Shown here in pieces: positions 49,401-58,523 of a stretch of 64,000 nt of DNA (positions are counted from its first letter, which is position 1; every line of letters begins with the position of its first letter). The notes under the pieces were generated by a model that did not search any database, had not been told where the DNA came from, and was given only the letters and a program-made list of their open reading frames with translations. The DNA lies in contig VXBP01008204.1 in the NCBI GenBank assembly GCA_013400115.1, positions 2,993,804 through 3,057,803 on the forward strand. Reading direction: 5' to 3'. Source of the stretch: Rhinopomastus cyanomelas. Its lineage: Eukaryota; Chordata; Aves; Bucerotiformes; Rhinopomastidae. The position numbers and the translations under genes are program-made.

Positions 49401-52400
49401 GCTTTCTGGAGATGTACTGGAAGCAGAACGTTGTCTTCAGGAACTGGAAGTACCCCATTTTCACCATGAACTTGTATATGAAGTAAGGAGAAAAGAGTTC
49501 CTTTAGCAATTGTCAGTAGTACCAGCAGGTTCGGTTTTGTTTCCGTGTGGGCATGCAAATAATATAACTGGAATCTGAAGCACAGGTTGAGAGTTCCAAT
49601 GTTATTTGAATAACTAAATACATTTTAAATAAAAGTTAATGGCTTGTGTACACGTTGTGCAACAAATAAGCCATGGCTAACTCTGGGAAGATCCAGAATT
49701 AATTTCTGTTTGTTGGGCTGAATTCAGACTACTACAGATTCCTGAAAAAGAAGTGCTAAGGTTATGTTCTGCTGAGGAATTGCAGCAAAAAGGCATGCTT
49801 TGGTTTGGTGTTTGTTTCCTTTCAGACACCTGCGTATTCTAATGGGTGTTACTTGTTTCTGTTCGGCTCTAAAGCTTCCTTTTCAGGGTGCAATTGTTCC
49901 ATATAGCACATTTTTAAAGGCTGTGAAACATTTCAGAACCAGACTACATGAGAGAAGGATCTTTTTTGCTGTATCTGAGAGATTGTTCCCATTTGTACTT
50001 TATCTGCCAAACTAGTAAATGGTTGTTTACCAGTAAAAATGAACACCTACAGTCTACAAAATTTCAGTATTTACTCTTCTTGGAAAATTCCTTCGCAATA
50101 GAAAAACAGAATTCTAGCTGATGGGGGTTGTGGAGGTTTGTAATTTTAAACTTCTAAGTCCTTTTAAAAAATCAGATACAAAATAATCACAGATGCTAAA
50201 TTAATGTTGCAATTAATTAATTGCCATCTGTACTGCAGCAGCTATATGAATGTAGTCATGTATCTCAAACCTGAGCCAGAAAGGCAGAGTTTTTGAATTT
50301 ATTTAGTCCTTTCTGGTTTTCCACAGCTTTTTAACTTTATCCAAGTACATTTTCATCAGTTTTTCCAACAATAATCTACTGAAATTGTGAGTGCTTCTAA
50401 CAGATGGACTTGTCTCTAGCAAATGCATAATAATGTAGTCACTCCTTTTCTCACATGTACTTGAACTACTGTTTTCTTTTTAACTAAAAGCACTTGTGTG
50501 ATTTGTTATAGGCTGTTGTAATGGTTTTGGAGTCAACTGGAGAAAAAACCTTTAAAATGATACTGGATTTGCTGAAGTCTCTCTGGAAGTCTTCTGTCAT
50601 TACTATGGACCAAATGAAGAGAGTAAGTTTAGAGAATGTGGGATAAGGTCCTCATAATTTTTAGTTTATACCTTCTTTTTCAGTACTATTTGTAGTTTGT
50701 TGGTATCTACTACTTTTTAAAATCCTCTGCAGTCATTCTATATGCCTTAAAATAGTCTCCAAATAATCTGTCACTGATACAACCACACCACTTGTGCATG
50801 CACAAGTGTCGTACCGGAAAAAGTATAAATGCTACAGAATTGTGAAATACTGAATATTTAAATCTTCAGCCAAAGATTTGCAATCAGTTTTTTTTGCAAC
50901 TGCATGATTAATAATCTAAAACGCTGCAATATGATTAAATTGCATTAAATGATTAAATCTGATTGTCTTATCCAGTAGTTGTTACCAGTTATAGTAGTGT
51001 AGTAAGGACTCATGTTACTACAAATGTCAATTACAACAGCTGATACATCACATATTTGGAATGTTTCATGGTTTTGCTTCTAGGTATGAATAAGAACAGC
51101 TGTTCTGTCCCAGGGCAGACTAAGTAACACACAAAGACTTGTGTCAACATTTGCCCAGCTGTGTTGCTGGCAGGAAGTGACAGTCACCTCTGGTTGTCAC
51201 CACTGTTTCCTTCACTGTATAAAATGTTTTTGTGACTTGTGGCCAGATTTTGTTAATTTACATGGTAGGAAAATTAACTTTTCTTCCTTGTGTTGCAGCA
51301 TACACATTCAGTACTGTCTGGGTTTCTGGCTGAATTCAGCTGGTGTTTTATTTAGACAGGCAGCTGTGTAATGCTGTGGTACTGGCTGTTATTGTACTTT
51401 GCTTTTCTACTCGGTGCCCTGCTTTAGGTTTGTTGAAACTGTCCATAATATACATGAAACTATGTTGAATCTCTGAGTGCAAAAGAGTAGTAATAATTCT
51501 GTAATAAAGGTCCAGTGTAGTCAGATCAGTATTTGAATTCTTACATTGCAGGGCTATGAACGAGTGTACCGTGAAATCCCAGATATTAACCTGGATGTGC
51601 CACGCTCCTACTCTGTGCTTGAGCGGTTTGTAGAAGAATGCTTTCAGGCTAGAATAATCTCCAAACCACTGAGAGACCTCTGTCCTTCAAGGTACTTGTT
51701 AGATTGTAGATGAGTTAAAGCACTGCTTTTTGTGCTCGCTGTACGTGATGGAAAACAGGGGCAGAAAGCGCTTTGTGAGTGAAGGAGTTTGGTCGCGAGA
51801 TCAATCTGTCTGTTCCAGGGNATCTTATAACCAAAGTTCATACTGGTAAAATCTTTATTAAGAGAGTGCACGGATGTGAAATCTGTAATGTGGAGGCTGG
51901 GATAAATACTTGATGGAAGTAAGCCTCTGGTGCTCTACCAGGGATGAATGCTTGCTTCTTCTGTTTGCTGATCTGCTTAGCAGAGACCAGTGCAGTACTC
52001 AGCTGGAAGATTCATCACAGCAGAAAACTGTCAGCTACAGTCAGGGATGGGGGGGGAAAAACCTGGAAAAAAAAAATTCCTTAAATTATGGTTTAAACTT
52101 AGCAAATGGCACAAATCAAGCTCTAAAATGAGACAGCAATTCTAACGTTTATGTCAAAAGAAGGAGGTCGCTTGTGTGGAAAGCTTTACACGTTCGATCC
52201 TTTTGTTGTTTAATGTTTGTATAATGCATTTGGTTCATTAATGTTTACTTCTTTGATAGCAGAAATAATGCTGTTGGAACTGCATCTAATCAGCATTTTG
52301 TTCTCTCTGTACTGGTCATAATACAGTTAAAGGCCATATCCTGTGGGGGATACATGTAAACTTCTAAATATGATAAAACTATCTATGATTTTGTGCATCA

Positions 52401-53070
52401 GGAATACTGTTTATGAAATGGATTTTTTTGCCATTTGGGTGTTTCATTAGGCAGCTGAAACCACCCTGACAGCCTGTGATACATGTTGATTTTGCAGTTT
52501 CTGCTTTTATCAAAACCAGACTTCATTCCTGAACTTCAGACTTAAAATTGAGTTTGTGTGTGTCTTGATAGCAAACGTTTTGCAAGTTTGAGATGTGGGA
52601 GGGTCGGAAGTCATCACTACAACAAAAGTATCACTACTTCAATTACTATTAATAAGAGACATTTTGGGCTCAACTACTTCAGTTTTTAATAGAAAATCTT
52701 AATTCCTAGGCTTTAAAACTAGCATCTTTTACAAGTGTGAACTTTACAAAGCAAGTGAAGTATAAAGCACTTGGCAACACAAATTCTGAAAAGCCTCCTG
52801 CAAGTAAACCCTGATAGAAAAAGATTCAGATGCATTTTAAGCAACTTCTGAGTGATGGAGAGGAGACTGTCTCCTGACCCTGCAGAAGTTGCACGCCTTG
52901 TATTTGGCTCCCCAGGCAAAAAAAAGATTCTTCTTGGTGTAGACAAGGAAAAAAAGAAAATGTGATGTTACTCAGAATTACTGAAAACATACTTTCTCCT
53001 TTCTTCCAGGGGCAGAAAGCGCTTTGTGAGTGAAGGAGATGGAGGTCGTCTTAAGCTAGAAAGCTACTGA
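40428..53070 (+). CDS. PDCD4: PDCD4, programmed cell death protein 4 (eIF4A inhibitor)
   Basis: PDCD4 binds the helicase eIF4A through two MA3 domains and blocks cap-dependent translation; it is a tumour suppressor controlled by S6K/beta-TrCP degradation and miR-21 (established knowledge). Eleven coding exons join in phase: 40428-40467, 43677-43973, 44503-44597, 46121-46234, 46498-46719, 46981-47078, 48495-48609, 49375-49482, 50512-50622, 51552-51691, 53010-53070, giving 466 aa against 469 in human. Visible features: basic RRLRK with an RxRxxS site at Ser66, the degron DSGRGDS (residues 69-75), MA3-1 at about 161-281, MA3-2 at about 324-445, and the C-terminal RKRFVS site at Ser454. ATG 40428 has G at -3 and +4, with no earlier ATG in exon 2. 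The frame is intact. One intron carries a chimeric copy of exon 12. Confidence 0.97.
40468..43676 (+). other. PDCD4 intron 2
   Basis: A 3.2 kb AT-rich intron with no CR1 tail and no other feature recognised. Confidence 0.8.
43677..43973 (+). CDS. PDCD4: PDCD4 exon 3, regulatory N-terminal region
   Basis: Acceptor TTTCTTAAG ends at 43676, donor GTGGGT at 43974. Encodes the RNA-binding basic segment NAKAKRRLRKNSSRDSGRGD and SVSDNGETLK, the PTSPKG motif and RRSRSGKGRGLPKK. It holds the S6K/Akt site and the beta-TrCP degron. Confidence 0.96.
44503..44597 (+). CDS. PDCD4: PDCD4 exon 4
   Basis: Acceptor TTTTGCCAG ends at 44502, donor GTAAGC at 44598. Encodes GAGGKGVWGTPGQVYDVEEV and DIKDPNYDDDQ, the conserved linker before MA3-1. 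Confidence 0.96.
44598..46120 (+). other. PDCD4 intron 4
   Basis: A 1.5 kb intron with only chance reading frames (44611-44877, 45444-45722). Confidence 0.8.
46121..46234 (+). CDS. PDCD4: PDCD4 exon 5, start of MA3-1
   Basis: Acceptor TTTTAAATAG ends at 46120, donor GTATGT at 46235. The 38 codons include ENCVYETVVLPLDERAFEKT and the helix IIQEYFEHGDTNEVS. Confidence 0.96.
46498..46719 (+). CDS. PDCD4: PDCD4 exon 6, MA3-1 core
   Basis: Acceptor CTTAATGTAG ends at 46497, donor GTATAT at 46720. The 74 codons include VPVLAVSLALEGKASHREMT and end DSPRAPQ. Confidence 0.96.
46981..47078 (+). CDS. PDCD4: PDCD4 exon 7, end of MA3-1
   Basis: Acceptor TTTGTTACAG ends at 46980, donor GTAACT at 47079. 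Encodes LVGQFIARAVGDGILSNTYI and DGYKGTVDCVQA; the split Arg codon is completed by exon 8. Confidence 0.96.
47079..48494 (+). other. PDCD4 intron 7
   Basis: A 1.4 kb intron without recognised features. Confidence 0.8.
48495..48609 (+). CDS. PDCD4: PDCD4 exon 8, inter-MA3 linker
   Basis: Acceptor TTTCTAG ends at 48494, donor GTAGCT at 48610. Encodes AALDRATVLLSVTKGGKRID and the glycine-rich NVWGTGGGQQPVKHLAKE linker between the MA3 domains. Confidence 0.95.
48610..49374 (+). other. PDCD4 intron 8
   Basis: A 765-base AT-rich intron; nothing recognised. Confidence 0.8.
49375..49482 (+). CDS. PDCD4: PDCD4 exon 9, start of MA3-2
   Basis: Acceptor TTCAATAG ends at 49374, donor GTAAGG at 49483. 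Encodes IDMLLKEYLLSGDVLEAERC and LQELEVPHFHHELVYE. Confidence 0.96.
49483..50511 (+). other. PDCD4 intron 9
   Basis: A 1.0 kb AT-rich intron; nothing recognised. Confidence 0.8.
50512..50622 (+). CDS. PDCD4: PDCD4 exon 10, MA3-2
   Basis: Acceptor TTGTTATAG ends at 50511, donor GTAAGT at 50623. Encodes AVVMVLESTGEKTFKMILDL and LKSLWKSSVITMDQMKR. Confidence 0.96.
50623..51551 (+). other. PDCD4 intron 10
   Basis: A 0.93 kb intron. It contains a perfect 20-base palindrome at 50789-50808; nothing else recognised. Confidence 0.8.
50789..50808. repeat. Perfect 20-base palindrome
   Basis: cacttgtgcatgcacaagtg is its own reverse complement. Function unknown. Confidence 0.9.
51552..51691 (+). CDS. 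PDCD4: PDCD4 exon 11, end of MA3-2
   Basis: Acceptor ACATTGCAG ends at 51551, donor GTACTT at 51692. Encodes GYERVYREIPDINLDVPRSY, SVLERFVEECFQARIISKPL and RDLCPS plus two bases of Arg. Confidence 0.96.
51692..53009 (+). other. PDCD4 intron 11
   Basis: A 1.3 kb intron. It carries the chimeric copy of exon-12 and 3' UTR sequence at 51756-51820 and the window's only ambiguous base (51821); otherwise nothing recognised. Confidence 0.75.
51756..51820 (+). pseudogene. Chimeric partial copy of PDCD4 exon 12 and 3' UTR in intron 11
   Basis: 51756-51787 repeats the start of exon 12 with its last acceptor bases (53007-53038). 51785-51820 repeats 3' UTR bases 53579-53614. The two blocks share 'gag' at the join, so about 540 bases between them are missing. 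An N follows at 51821, the only ambiguous base in the window. Either an assembly artefact or a real rearranged micro-duplication. Confidence 0.9.
53010..53070 (+). CDS. PDCD4: PDCD4 exon 12, C terminus and stop
   Basis: Acceptor TTCTTCCAG ends at 53009. Encodes GRKRFVSEGDGGRLKLESY and TGA at 53068-53070. RKRFVS is the second S6K/Akt-type phosphorylation site of the family. Confidence 0.96.
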
Positions 53071-53340
53071 ATGTGAGAGCCAGCTCCTGCAGCCTTAGAA
53101 GTTTAAAGGGTAGACACCTATATATATACAAACACGCATGCTTTTTTGGTGTGTGTATGTATGTATACACATATATACCAAAATTTAAAGAGTTGCTTAG
53201 CACAGTTCATATTTTTTTAAAAGCACATGTTTTGGGTACAAGTCTTTTTTTTTTTTATAGTTGTATAAATTTCAGAAAGAAAACTTTTCTTTGGGCATAT
53301 ACTAAACCAACTGGCCACTCTGCTGTGGTGGTGCCTTCGA

Positions 53341-53348
53341 ATAAGCTA
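53341..53348 (+). promoter_or_regulatory. miR-21 target site in the PDCD4 3' UTR
   Basis: ATAAGCTA is the full 8-mer seed match to miR-21 and lies about 270 bases after the stop. The human PDCD4 3' UTR has its well-known miR-21 site at a similar distance, so this is a positionally conserved site. Confidence 0.85.
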
Positions 53349-53703
53349 TCTTTTTAAGTGCCATACACACATTTATGATCTAATCATTCCATCTGTGCAT
53401 TGACATCTGACTGCCGCTCCTTCTTTCAAGGACAGTGTTGTCATCTTAAATCACTGGTCTATACAAAGCTTTAGAAGGGTCAAGTTATAAGCTGCTGTGA
53501 TCCCATTTCCATTGCTGCTGAAGAAATACTGTGCTTTGGGAGAAAAATAGCTGTTTGTTATAGAGCCCAAGAAAGTAAGAGTTTGGTCGCGAGATCAATC
53601 TGTCTGTTCCAGGGGAAAACACTGGTTGGTTTTAACCCCTGTTTATCAAACTCGTCTTTTTTTTTCTATGTAACTGGAAAAGTGAAGAGTTCTGGTAAAA
53701 CAT

Positions 53704-53709
53704 AATAAA
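53704..53709 (+). terminator. PDCD4 polyadenylation signal
   Basis: AATAAA in aacataataaaatattttt, the only canonical signal between the PDCD4 stop and the convergent BBIP1 gene. Confidence 0.75.
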
Positions 53710-53725
53710 ATATTTTTTGAAGCTC

Positions 53726-54318
53726 TCCTTTCTGCTCTTTTGTTCAGTCCTCTGAAGTGTGTGTGTAGGTACCCTGAGCTTTCGTGTTGCCATCTGCAGA
53801 AGAGCAGAGTATTAAGCTGGGTCAGTAGTGACCCAATATACATTGACTGACAAGATGTGATTTTTGAGAACCTTGAGAAGAAACAGCTTGCACTGGGATG
53901 CTCTGAAACTGTCTATCTTGGACAGCTTGGCCCAAGTCCCTCCTCAAGAACAAGACAAATCTGGGCAAGACTGACAGCACCACTGTGGAACTCCTCCTGC
54001 CCTGCACTTTTTTTTTTCGTGTCAGGATTTTGGATATTGAGAAGCGCTGGGAACAGCCGTCATAGGGTGGTGCCATAGGTTGTGCTCCTGGGCTGTGCCA
54101 CCCCCTCCCCGTACCCCGCTGGCCCTAGGGCCTGCAGGGGTTCTCCTACCTGTCTGACCAGGTATTTTTAGAGCATCATCTTGGAAGGGAAAAGTGGAAC
54201 CCATACAGGGAAGCGCCCACAGCGGAGACTCACGTCTCGCCCCCGGCAGTCTCTAACTCGCGAACGCTGTAACGCCGCTGCTACCTCCGACCCGGGCCTG
54301 GTTCCTCCCGGGATCAGC
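53726..54318. other. PDCD4-BBIP1 tail-to-tail spacer with BBIP1 3' UTR
   Basis: The two genes converge here. It must contain the BBIP1 3' UTR, but I found no canonical minus-strand polyadenylation signal; the nearest variant is GATAAA (TTTATC at 53642-53647), inside the PDCD4 3' UTR. A strong minus-strand GTGAGT donor lies near 54225-54230, downstream of the BBIP1 stop, hinting at alternative 3' splicing. Confidence 0.5.
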
Positions 54319-54599
54319 CTAGGGCCGAGGTGTTGGGGCCTTCTCAGGTGGCCGTGCCGCTTCCAGCGCCGCTCGCTGCAACGCCTCCAGCTTCTCCAGC
54401 GACACCGACTTGAGCGGCAGCACCTTGGGCTTGCACAGAACCATGGCGGCCGAGTCCTCCACCGACAGCTGCCCTGCGGGGGACACAAGCACCGTGTGTG
54501 AACGGAGGGTCGGGCCCGCTGCCGGGACTCGCCCACCCGCCCACCGCCGGTACCTTGTTTGGGCAGCACCTCCCGCAGCACGACTTTCCCGTCCGGCAT
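54319..54599 (-). CDS. BBIP1: BBIP1 (BBIP10), BBSome-interacting protein 1
   Basis: BBIP1 is a tiny subunit of the BBSome, the coat complex that carries membrane proteins to and from cilia, and is also linked to tubulin acetylation (established knowledge). On the minus strand, exon 54599-54554 encodes MPDGKVVLREVLPKQ plus one base; donor GTACCG. Exon 54473-54319, after acceptor CCCCGCAG, encodes GQLSVEDSAAMVLCKPKVLP, then LKSVSLEKLEALQRAALEAA and a tail ending PTPRP, with stop TAG at 54321-54319. Total 66 aa. The motifs REVLPKQG, VED and MVLCKPK.LPLKS match the family; this ATG aligns with human Met23. The frame is open further upstream, so a longer N terminus is possible. The C-terminal ten residues do not resemble the human tail. 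Confidence 0.92.
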
Positions 54600-54674
54600 A
54601 GCAGATCCCGCACGGCACCGCCCACCCAGGCGCGCGCGGTGCTGGGACGGGGCGGGGCCCCTTCCGCGGAGAGA

Positions 54675-54693
54675 ACTACTGCTCCCAGCGTGC
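54675..54693 (+). promoter_or_regulatory. ZNF143/Staf-type binding motif
   Basis: ACTACTGCTCCCAGCGTGC fits the ACTACAA-TTCCCAG-TGC promoter motif bound by ZNF143, with mismatches in the spacer. Confidence 0.7.
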
Positions 54694-54719
54694 ACTGCGG
54701 CGCTCCGCTGTTCCCCAGA

Positions 54720-54738
54720 GCACGCTGGGAATTATAGT
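54720..54738 (-). promoter_or_regulatory. ZNF143/Staf-type binding motif, inverted
   Basis: On the minus strand this reads ACTATAATTCCCAGCGTGC, a second and arguably better match, with a 26-base gap to the first. Confidence 0.72.
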
Positions 54739-54739
54739 C

Positions 54740-55151
54740 TGGAGCGCGGCGCGGGTGCTGCCGGGAGCTCTGGCTGTTGTGTGCGCCCGGGTGGAGCGGG
54801 AGCGGCTGCCTCGGGGCTGCTGCGGTGGCTGCGCTAAACGCTCCGCCGAGGGCTCAGTGGCGCTCCTGCGGCCTGGCTCGTTCTGGCGGGAGTGCGCAGG
54901 GCCGGGTCGGGCCCCCGCTGTTGCTCGTCGCCGGGGCGGTGCCTTTGGATGCTGGCCCCACTGCCTGCCGGGGCTGGCCGCGGCTCCCCTTCGCTGCACC
55001 TGCACCTTCTGGCCGCGGGGCTCAGGTTTTGGGGACTTTCAGGTTAATTTGTTGTTTTAGAATACCCCCAACCCCGGCAGGCACCGGGGCCGTAAGGGCT
55101 CCGATTTTCATTTCCAAGCAGCCCCCCGGGGATCTCGCTGCTGTTTGAAGT
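54740..55151 (+). other. SHOC2: Presumed untranslated first exon region of SHOC2
   Basis: Inferred from synteny (SHOC2 follows BBIP1 head to head in human) and from the bidirectional promoter. SHOC2 exon 1 is noncoding in mammals. Possible donors include agt|gtaagc after 55151 and tcag|gttaat near 55041; I cannot choose. No SHOC2 coding sequence is in the window. Confidence 0.4.
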
Positions 55152-58019
55152 GTAAGCAGCGGTAACAGCCGGTGTGTGCTAAACGCTCCGGGCTTAGAGG
55201 TTGTCAAGCCCGATCGACCGGTGCACCGCGATCCACCAGCTCCAGCTTCCCATGTTGTAGGACCACCTGTAGCAGCTTTCCTCCGAAATTCCCCACGGCC
55301 CGACTCAGACGGTGGAGAGCGATCCCCCGGACTGTACCTGCGCGGTGCCCCAGCGCTGCCCTAGTTCCTAGTGCGATGTAATTTTAGATGCTGGTAATGA
55401 GCTTCTCTGGCTGCCCTGCACCCGTCCTCTGCTCATAATCCTAACGTGACCTGGGCAGGTGGTGATGATTCCTTGAATCGTTCCGAGGTGGAGAGCTGTT
55501 TCTTGCCACTACACAGGGACTGGCTGTGCATTAATAAAACAAGGGTAAAAGCGATTTTTGCTAATCTTTCTTTTTCATTCTGCCCTGATGCAGCTGGCCA
55601 GGTGCTTTCCTCTGCTAGCTCAGGCACCACACCATGGTGTGCTCATACATGGACCTTTTTTTTTTGGTTTGTTGGGAGACCTGTGATTAACTTCCAGTAA
55701 GCAGCACTTCTCTGATAGTTATTTAAAGACACTGTCTGCATTGTTCCAGAACTATTTCCTTTTCCTCTGAGGCAACCTAGTAGTGGGAAACTGATGGTCC
55801 CTCAGGTAGCCCACTTCCACCTCACTTAAAGCCTCAGTTGCTTGTTGGGTTGGAGGCCAGCAGAGAACCTGCTAAGCACCCTCAGTGGGTCTTCTGCTTC
55901 CTGCCTTTTGTGGAGTGGTCTTTGGTTTGGTCCAGGGCAGCACAGAATTGGGCCTGTTTTGTTGTGATTCATGTATTCCACTTTCAGGCCAGAAGACTGG
56001 TGCCTCCAGAGCTGTAACATGGATGTGCATGCTTGGGATATCCTTCTCTACCCTTTGAAGTGCTAGTCCACGTGCCAAGTAGCATTTCATACTGATTGGA
56101 AGGAAAAGAACTAGAGCCTGATTCATGAACGCTGTCAATGTTTGTTAGCCAGAGCATTTTTAAACAGTCCATGCAATTTGCACATCAGTGATTTCATAGT
56201 TGCTTGTTTTTAAAACCTGATCCAGCATCTGGGCTATGGCTAAAATTTAATGTAAAAGACAATTGTGAGTGAAAATCTTGCACTGTGAAACCAACACTTA
56301 TTCCTGTGGTAGCCAGTATGGCCTGCAGAGCAGCAGCAGGTGAACTGAAAGTAAGGTATTGAAATCAAATTGCAGGCTAAGTTTTCTGACAGTGCCCTTT
56401 ACAGTGTTGATGACCACCTGGAGTCCAGCTTTATGCGAGGACTGTTGTTTATGGCAACCAGAGCCCATCTCGGTCATGTAGAGAATCCGTTTCCAAACAC
56501 AGTTTTCCTGCCAACAGAGTTTATTTGCTTGGTGATAAGAAACAATGGTCATCTCAGATCGTTGCTCGAGCATTTTAGTGACTGAGATCTGGCACCGTGT
56601 GTAAATCTATTTTCTTAGCTAGTCAATGCCATCTTGGCAGCCTGTCCAGAAAACTGATAGCACTGGGACAGGCGTGACTGTGGAGAGTGCTTTCAACCAT
56701 CTGCTTTTAAGACACCTCATTGTGTTGGGGAAAACCTACAGTTCCCACCTTCAGGACTGGATGAGGGAGAAGAGAGTGGCATAGCCAGGGTCTGCTGGTT
56801 AGTATTGTATGTGTCAAAGTTCCTTAAAATGGGAATAAGTAATGAGTAAGGTTGCTCTTTATTCAGAGAAATGGTGTTGGCTGTAGTTGAGAGGATGGGA
56901 AAACATTACAATAGAGAACCTAATTCCCCTTATGTTTTTGCAAGAGGCACAAGAGAAGTTGTGAGTTTTCCAATTACCAGTGAGGGACACACTCTTTTCT
57001 TCTACTAAAGGAAGAGCAATTATGCCCTATTTTATCCCATTTTGACATGCGCTCAAAAATACTCTCATTTTTCTTGCACACCTTTCCAGTTGCTCAAAGT
57101 AGTTGGAAAGCTGAAATGCTTTGCCAAGACCCCTCAGTCAGGGAGAACCACTGTGCACTTGGAGTGGGGCTGTACTGAGTCAGTACATTGTCTTGGTGCC
57201 ACCCTGTGTGGCTGGAGAAGTCAGGATAAGACCATCCTTGTGCACAGCTTAGTGATGCCCAAGGCTCCAGTTGTGTCCCCATGGCATGCAGCTTCCCAAA
57301 GTCCTTAGACTTGTCCTTCGGATAAAACCCAATGCTGTTTGACAAAGTGTGAGAGTGGTATCCGCAGACAGGCTCACACTCCAGGCTCTAGGTTGTATAT
57401 CCTTATTTTACTGGTGGCACAAACAAGTTATTCTTGAACAAAGCAAAAAGCCTCGCAACCGCAAAACCAGCAATAATTTTAAAAATGATAAGCTTGTTTT
57501 CCTCCTCCTCTTCCCAGATACTACGAGTAAAGCAGACGGCAGAGATGAGCATTGCTGGAATCCAGAGGGTTTCGTAATGTGGCAGCCGCTTGCTGAAAGC
57601 CCTGCAGATACAAAACAACACTTATTTTAAGTCTTGAGAAACATCTCCTACTAAGCAGAAGAAGAAAGCATTTAGGTGAAGCAATGTTGCCAGCCCCATT
57701 TGTTTATGAGGCTTGTTTTCTGTCTTTATACATATAAAATGCTTTTTATTTTTGGTCTGCTTTTTGAGCCTTTCAAGTTCATGTTCTCTGTTTTTCCATA
57801 TGACAAGAAAGTCTGGAATCAAGTCCTTACTTTGAAAACAAAAATCTGGTTCACAGTCCTGTAGAAGCATGTAGCTCCAGACATGGGGTGTTTAAAAACA
57901 AGGCCACTTTTACAAGAATTACTGATCTTGAAGGCAATTTTATGTTGTGAGTTTAAGTAAATACTTTGCTAACAGTTTAAGAAGCTTTTAACAGCACTCA
58001 ATCTGTGTTTGCTTTCCAG

Positions 58020-58091
58020 GCAGACACCTTTTTACTTCTATTCTAAATATCTGGAGCTTGTTTCAAGTGCTGACGAGATCAGAAATGCAGG
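58020..58091 (+). other. Exon-like segment A, unassigned
   Basis: Acceptor TTTGCTTTCCAG ends at 58019; possible donor GTACCC at 58092. The frame reads QTPFYFYSKYLELVSSADEI and RNA, leaving phase 2. I recognise no family. It joins in phase to segment B. Weak evidence; both could be chance. Confidence 0.25.
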
Positions 58092-58428
58092 GTACCCGCA
58101 TGACTGTGGTGTGTGTTGAGTAATGCCAAGCCAGTGCTTTCAAAAATACGAGTGCAAATTTCATGCAGTTGTCCCCTCAAGCTGCTGGGTGGTACCATAG
58201 GATACAGAGCCCATCTTCTTCAGAGGCAGGCAGAGGAAGGTGGTTTGGGCTTACTGGGTAGGGTAAGGCGTGGAACAGAAAACCTGAGGGAATCACAAAT
58301 GCCTTCAGAGCCTGAAGCTTGATTTTTAACTGAGTCCTTGCTTTTGGAAAGGAGTTCACAGACGAGTGATTTCTTTTTGTTCAGCTTTCAGAATATACTG
58401 ATTTTAAATCTGTTGTTTTTTGGTGCAG

Positions 58429-58523
58429 TGGTATCCTCAAGCTGTATGCACAAGGCGAGAAGGAAATGATGTCCTCGCTCAGGCTTGTCTTTGACTGCTT
58501 GCTTTCCTTAGCAGGACCTTGTG
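58429..58523 (+). other. Exon-like segment B, unassigned
   Basis: Acceptor TTTTTTGGTGCAG ends at 58428; strong donor GTAAGT at 58524. The frame reads GILKLYAQGEKEMMSSLRLV, then FDCLLSLAGPC and one base. It needs one base to complete the codon from segment A, which fits. Could be an alternative or lineage-specific exon. Confidence 0.28.

Larger units (their letters stand above)
53071..53725 (+). other. PDCD4: PDCD4 3' UTR
   Basis: About 0.65 kb from the stop to just after AATAAA at 53704-53709. It contains the miR-21 8-mer site at 53341-53348. The end is inferred from the signal. Confidence 0.75.
54180..55380. promoter_or_regulatory. CpG island and bidirectional promoter, BBIP1 and probable SHOC2
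   Basis: CpG-rich block covering both BBIP1 coding exons and continuing past them. A GC box (ggggcggggc, near 54650) and two opposed ZNF143-type motifs lie between the BBIP1 start codon and the presumed SHOC2 start. In human, BBIP1 and SHOC2 are head-to-head neighbours. Confidence 0.75.

Noticed and set aside
56370..56585. 71-residue plus-strand frame beginning after a possible acceptor
   Set aside because: The peptide matches nothing I know, lacks a good donor and does not join in phase to the 58 kb segments with any confidence.
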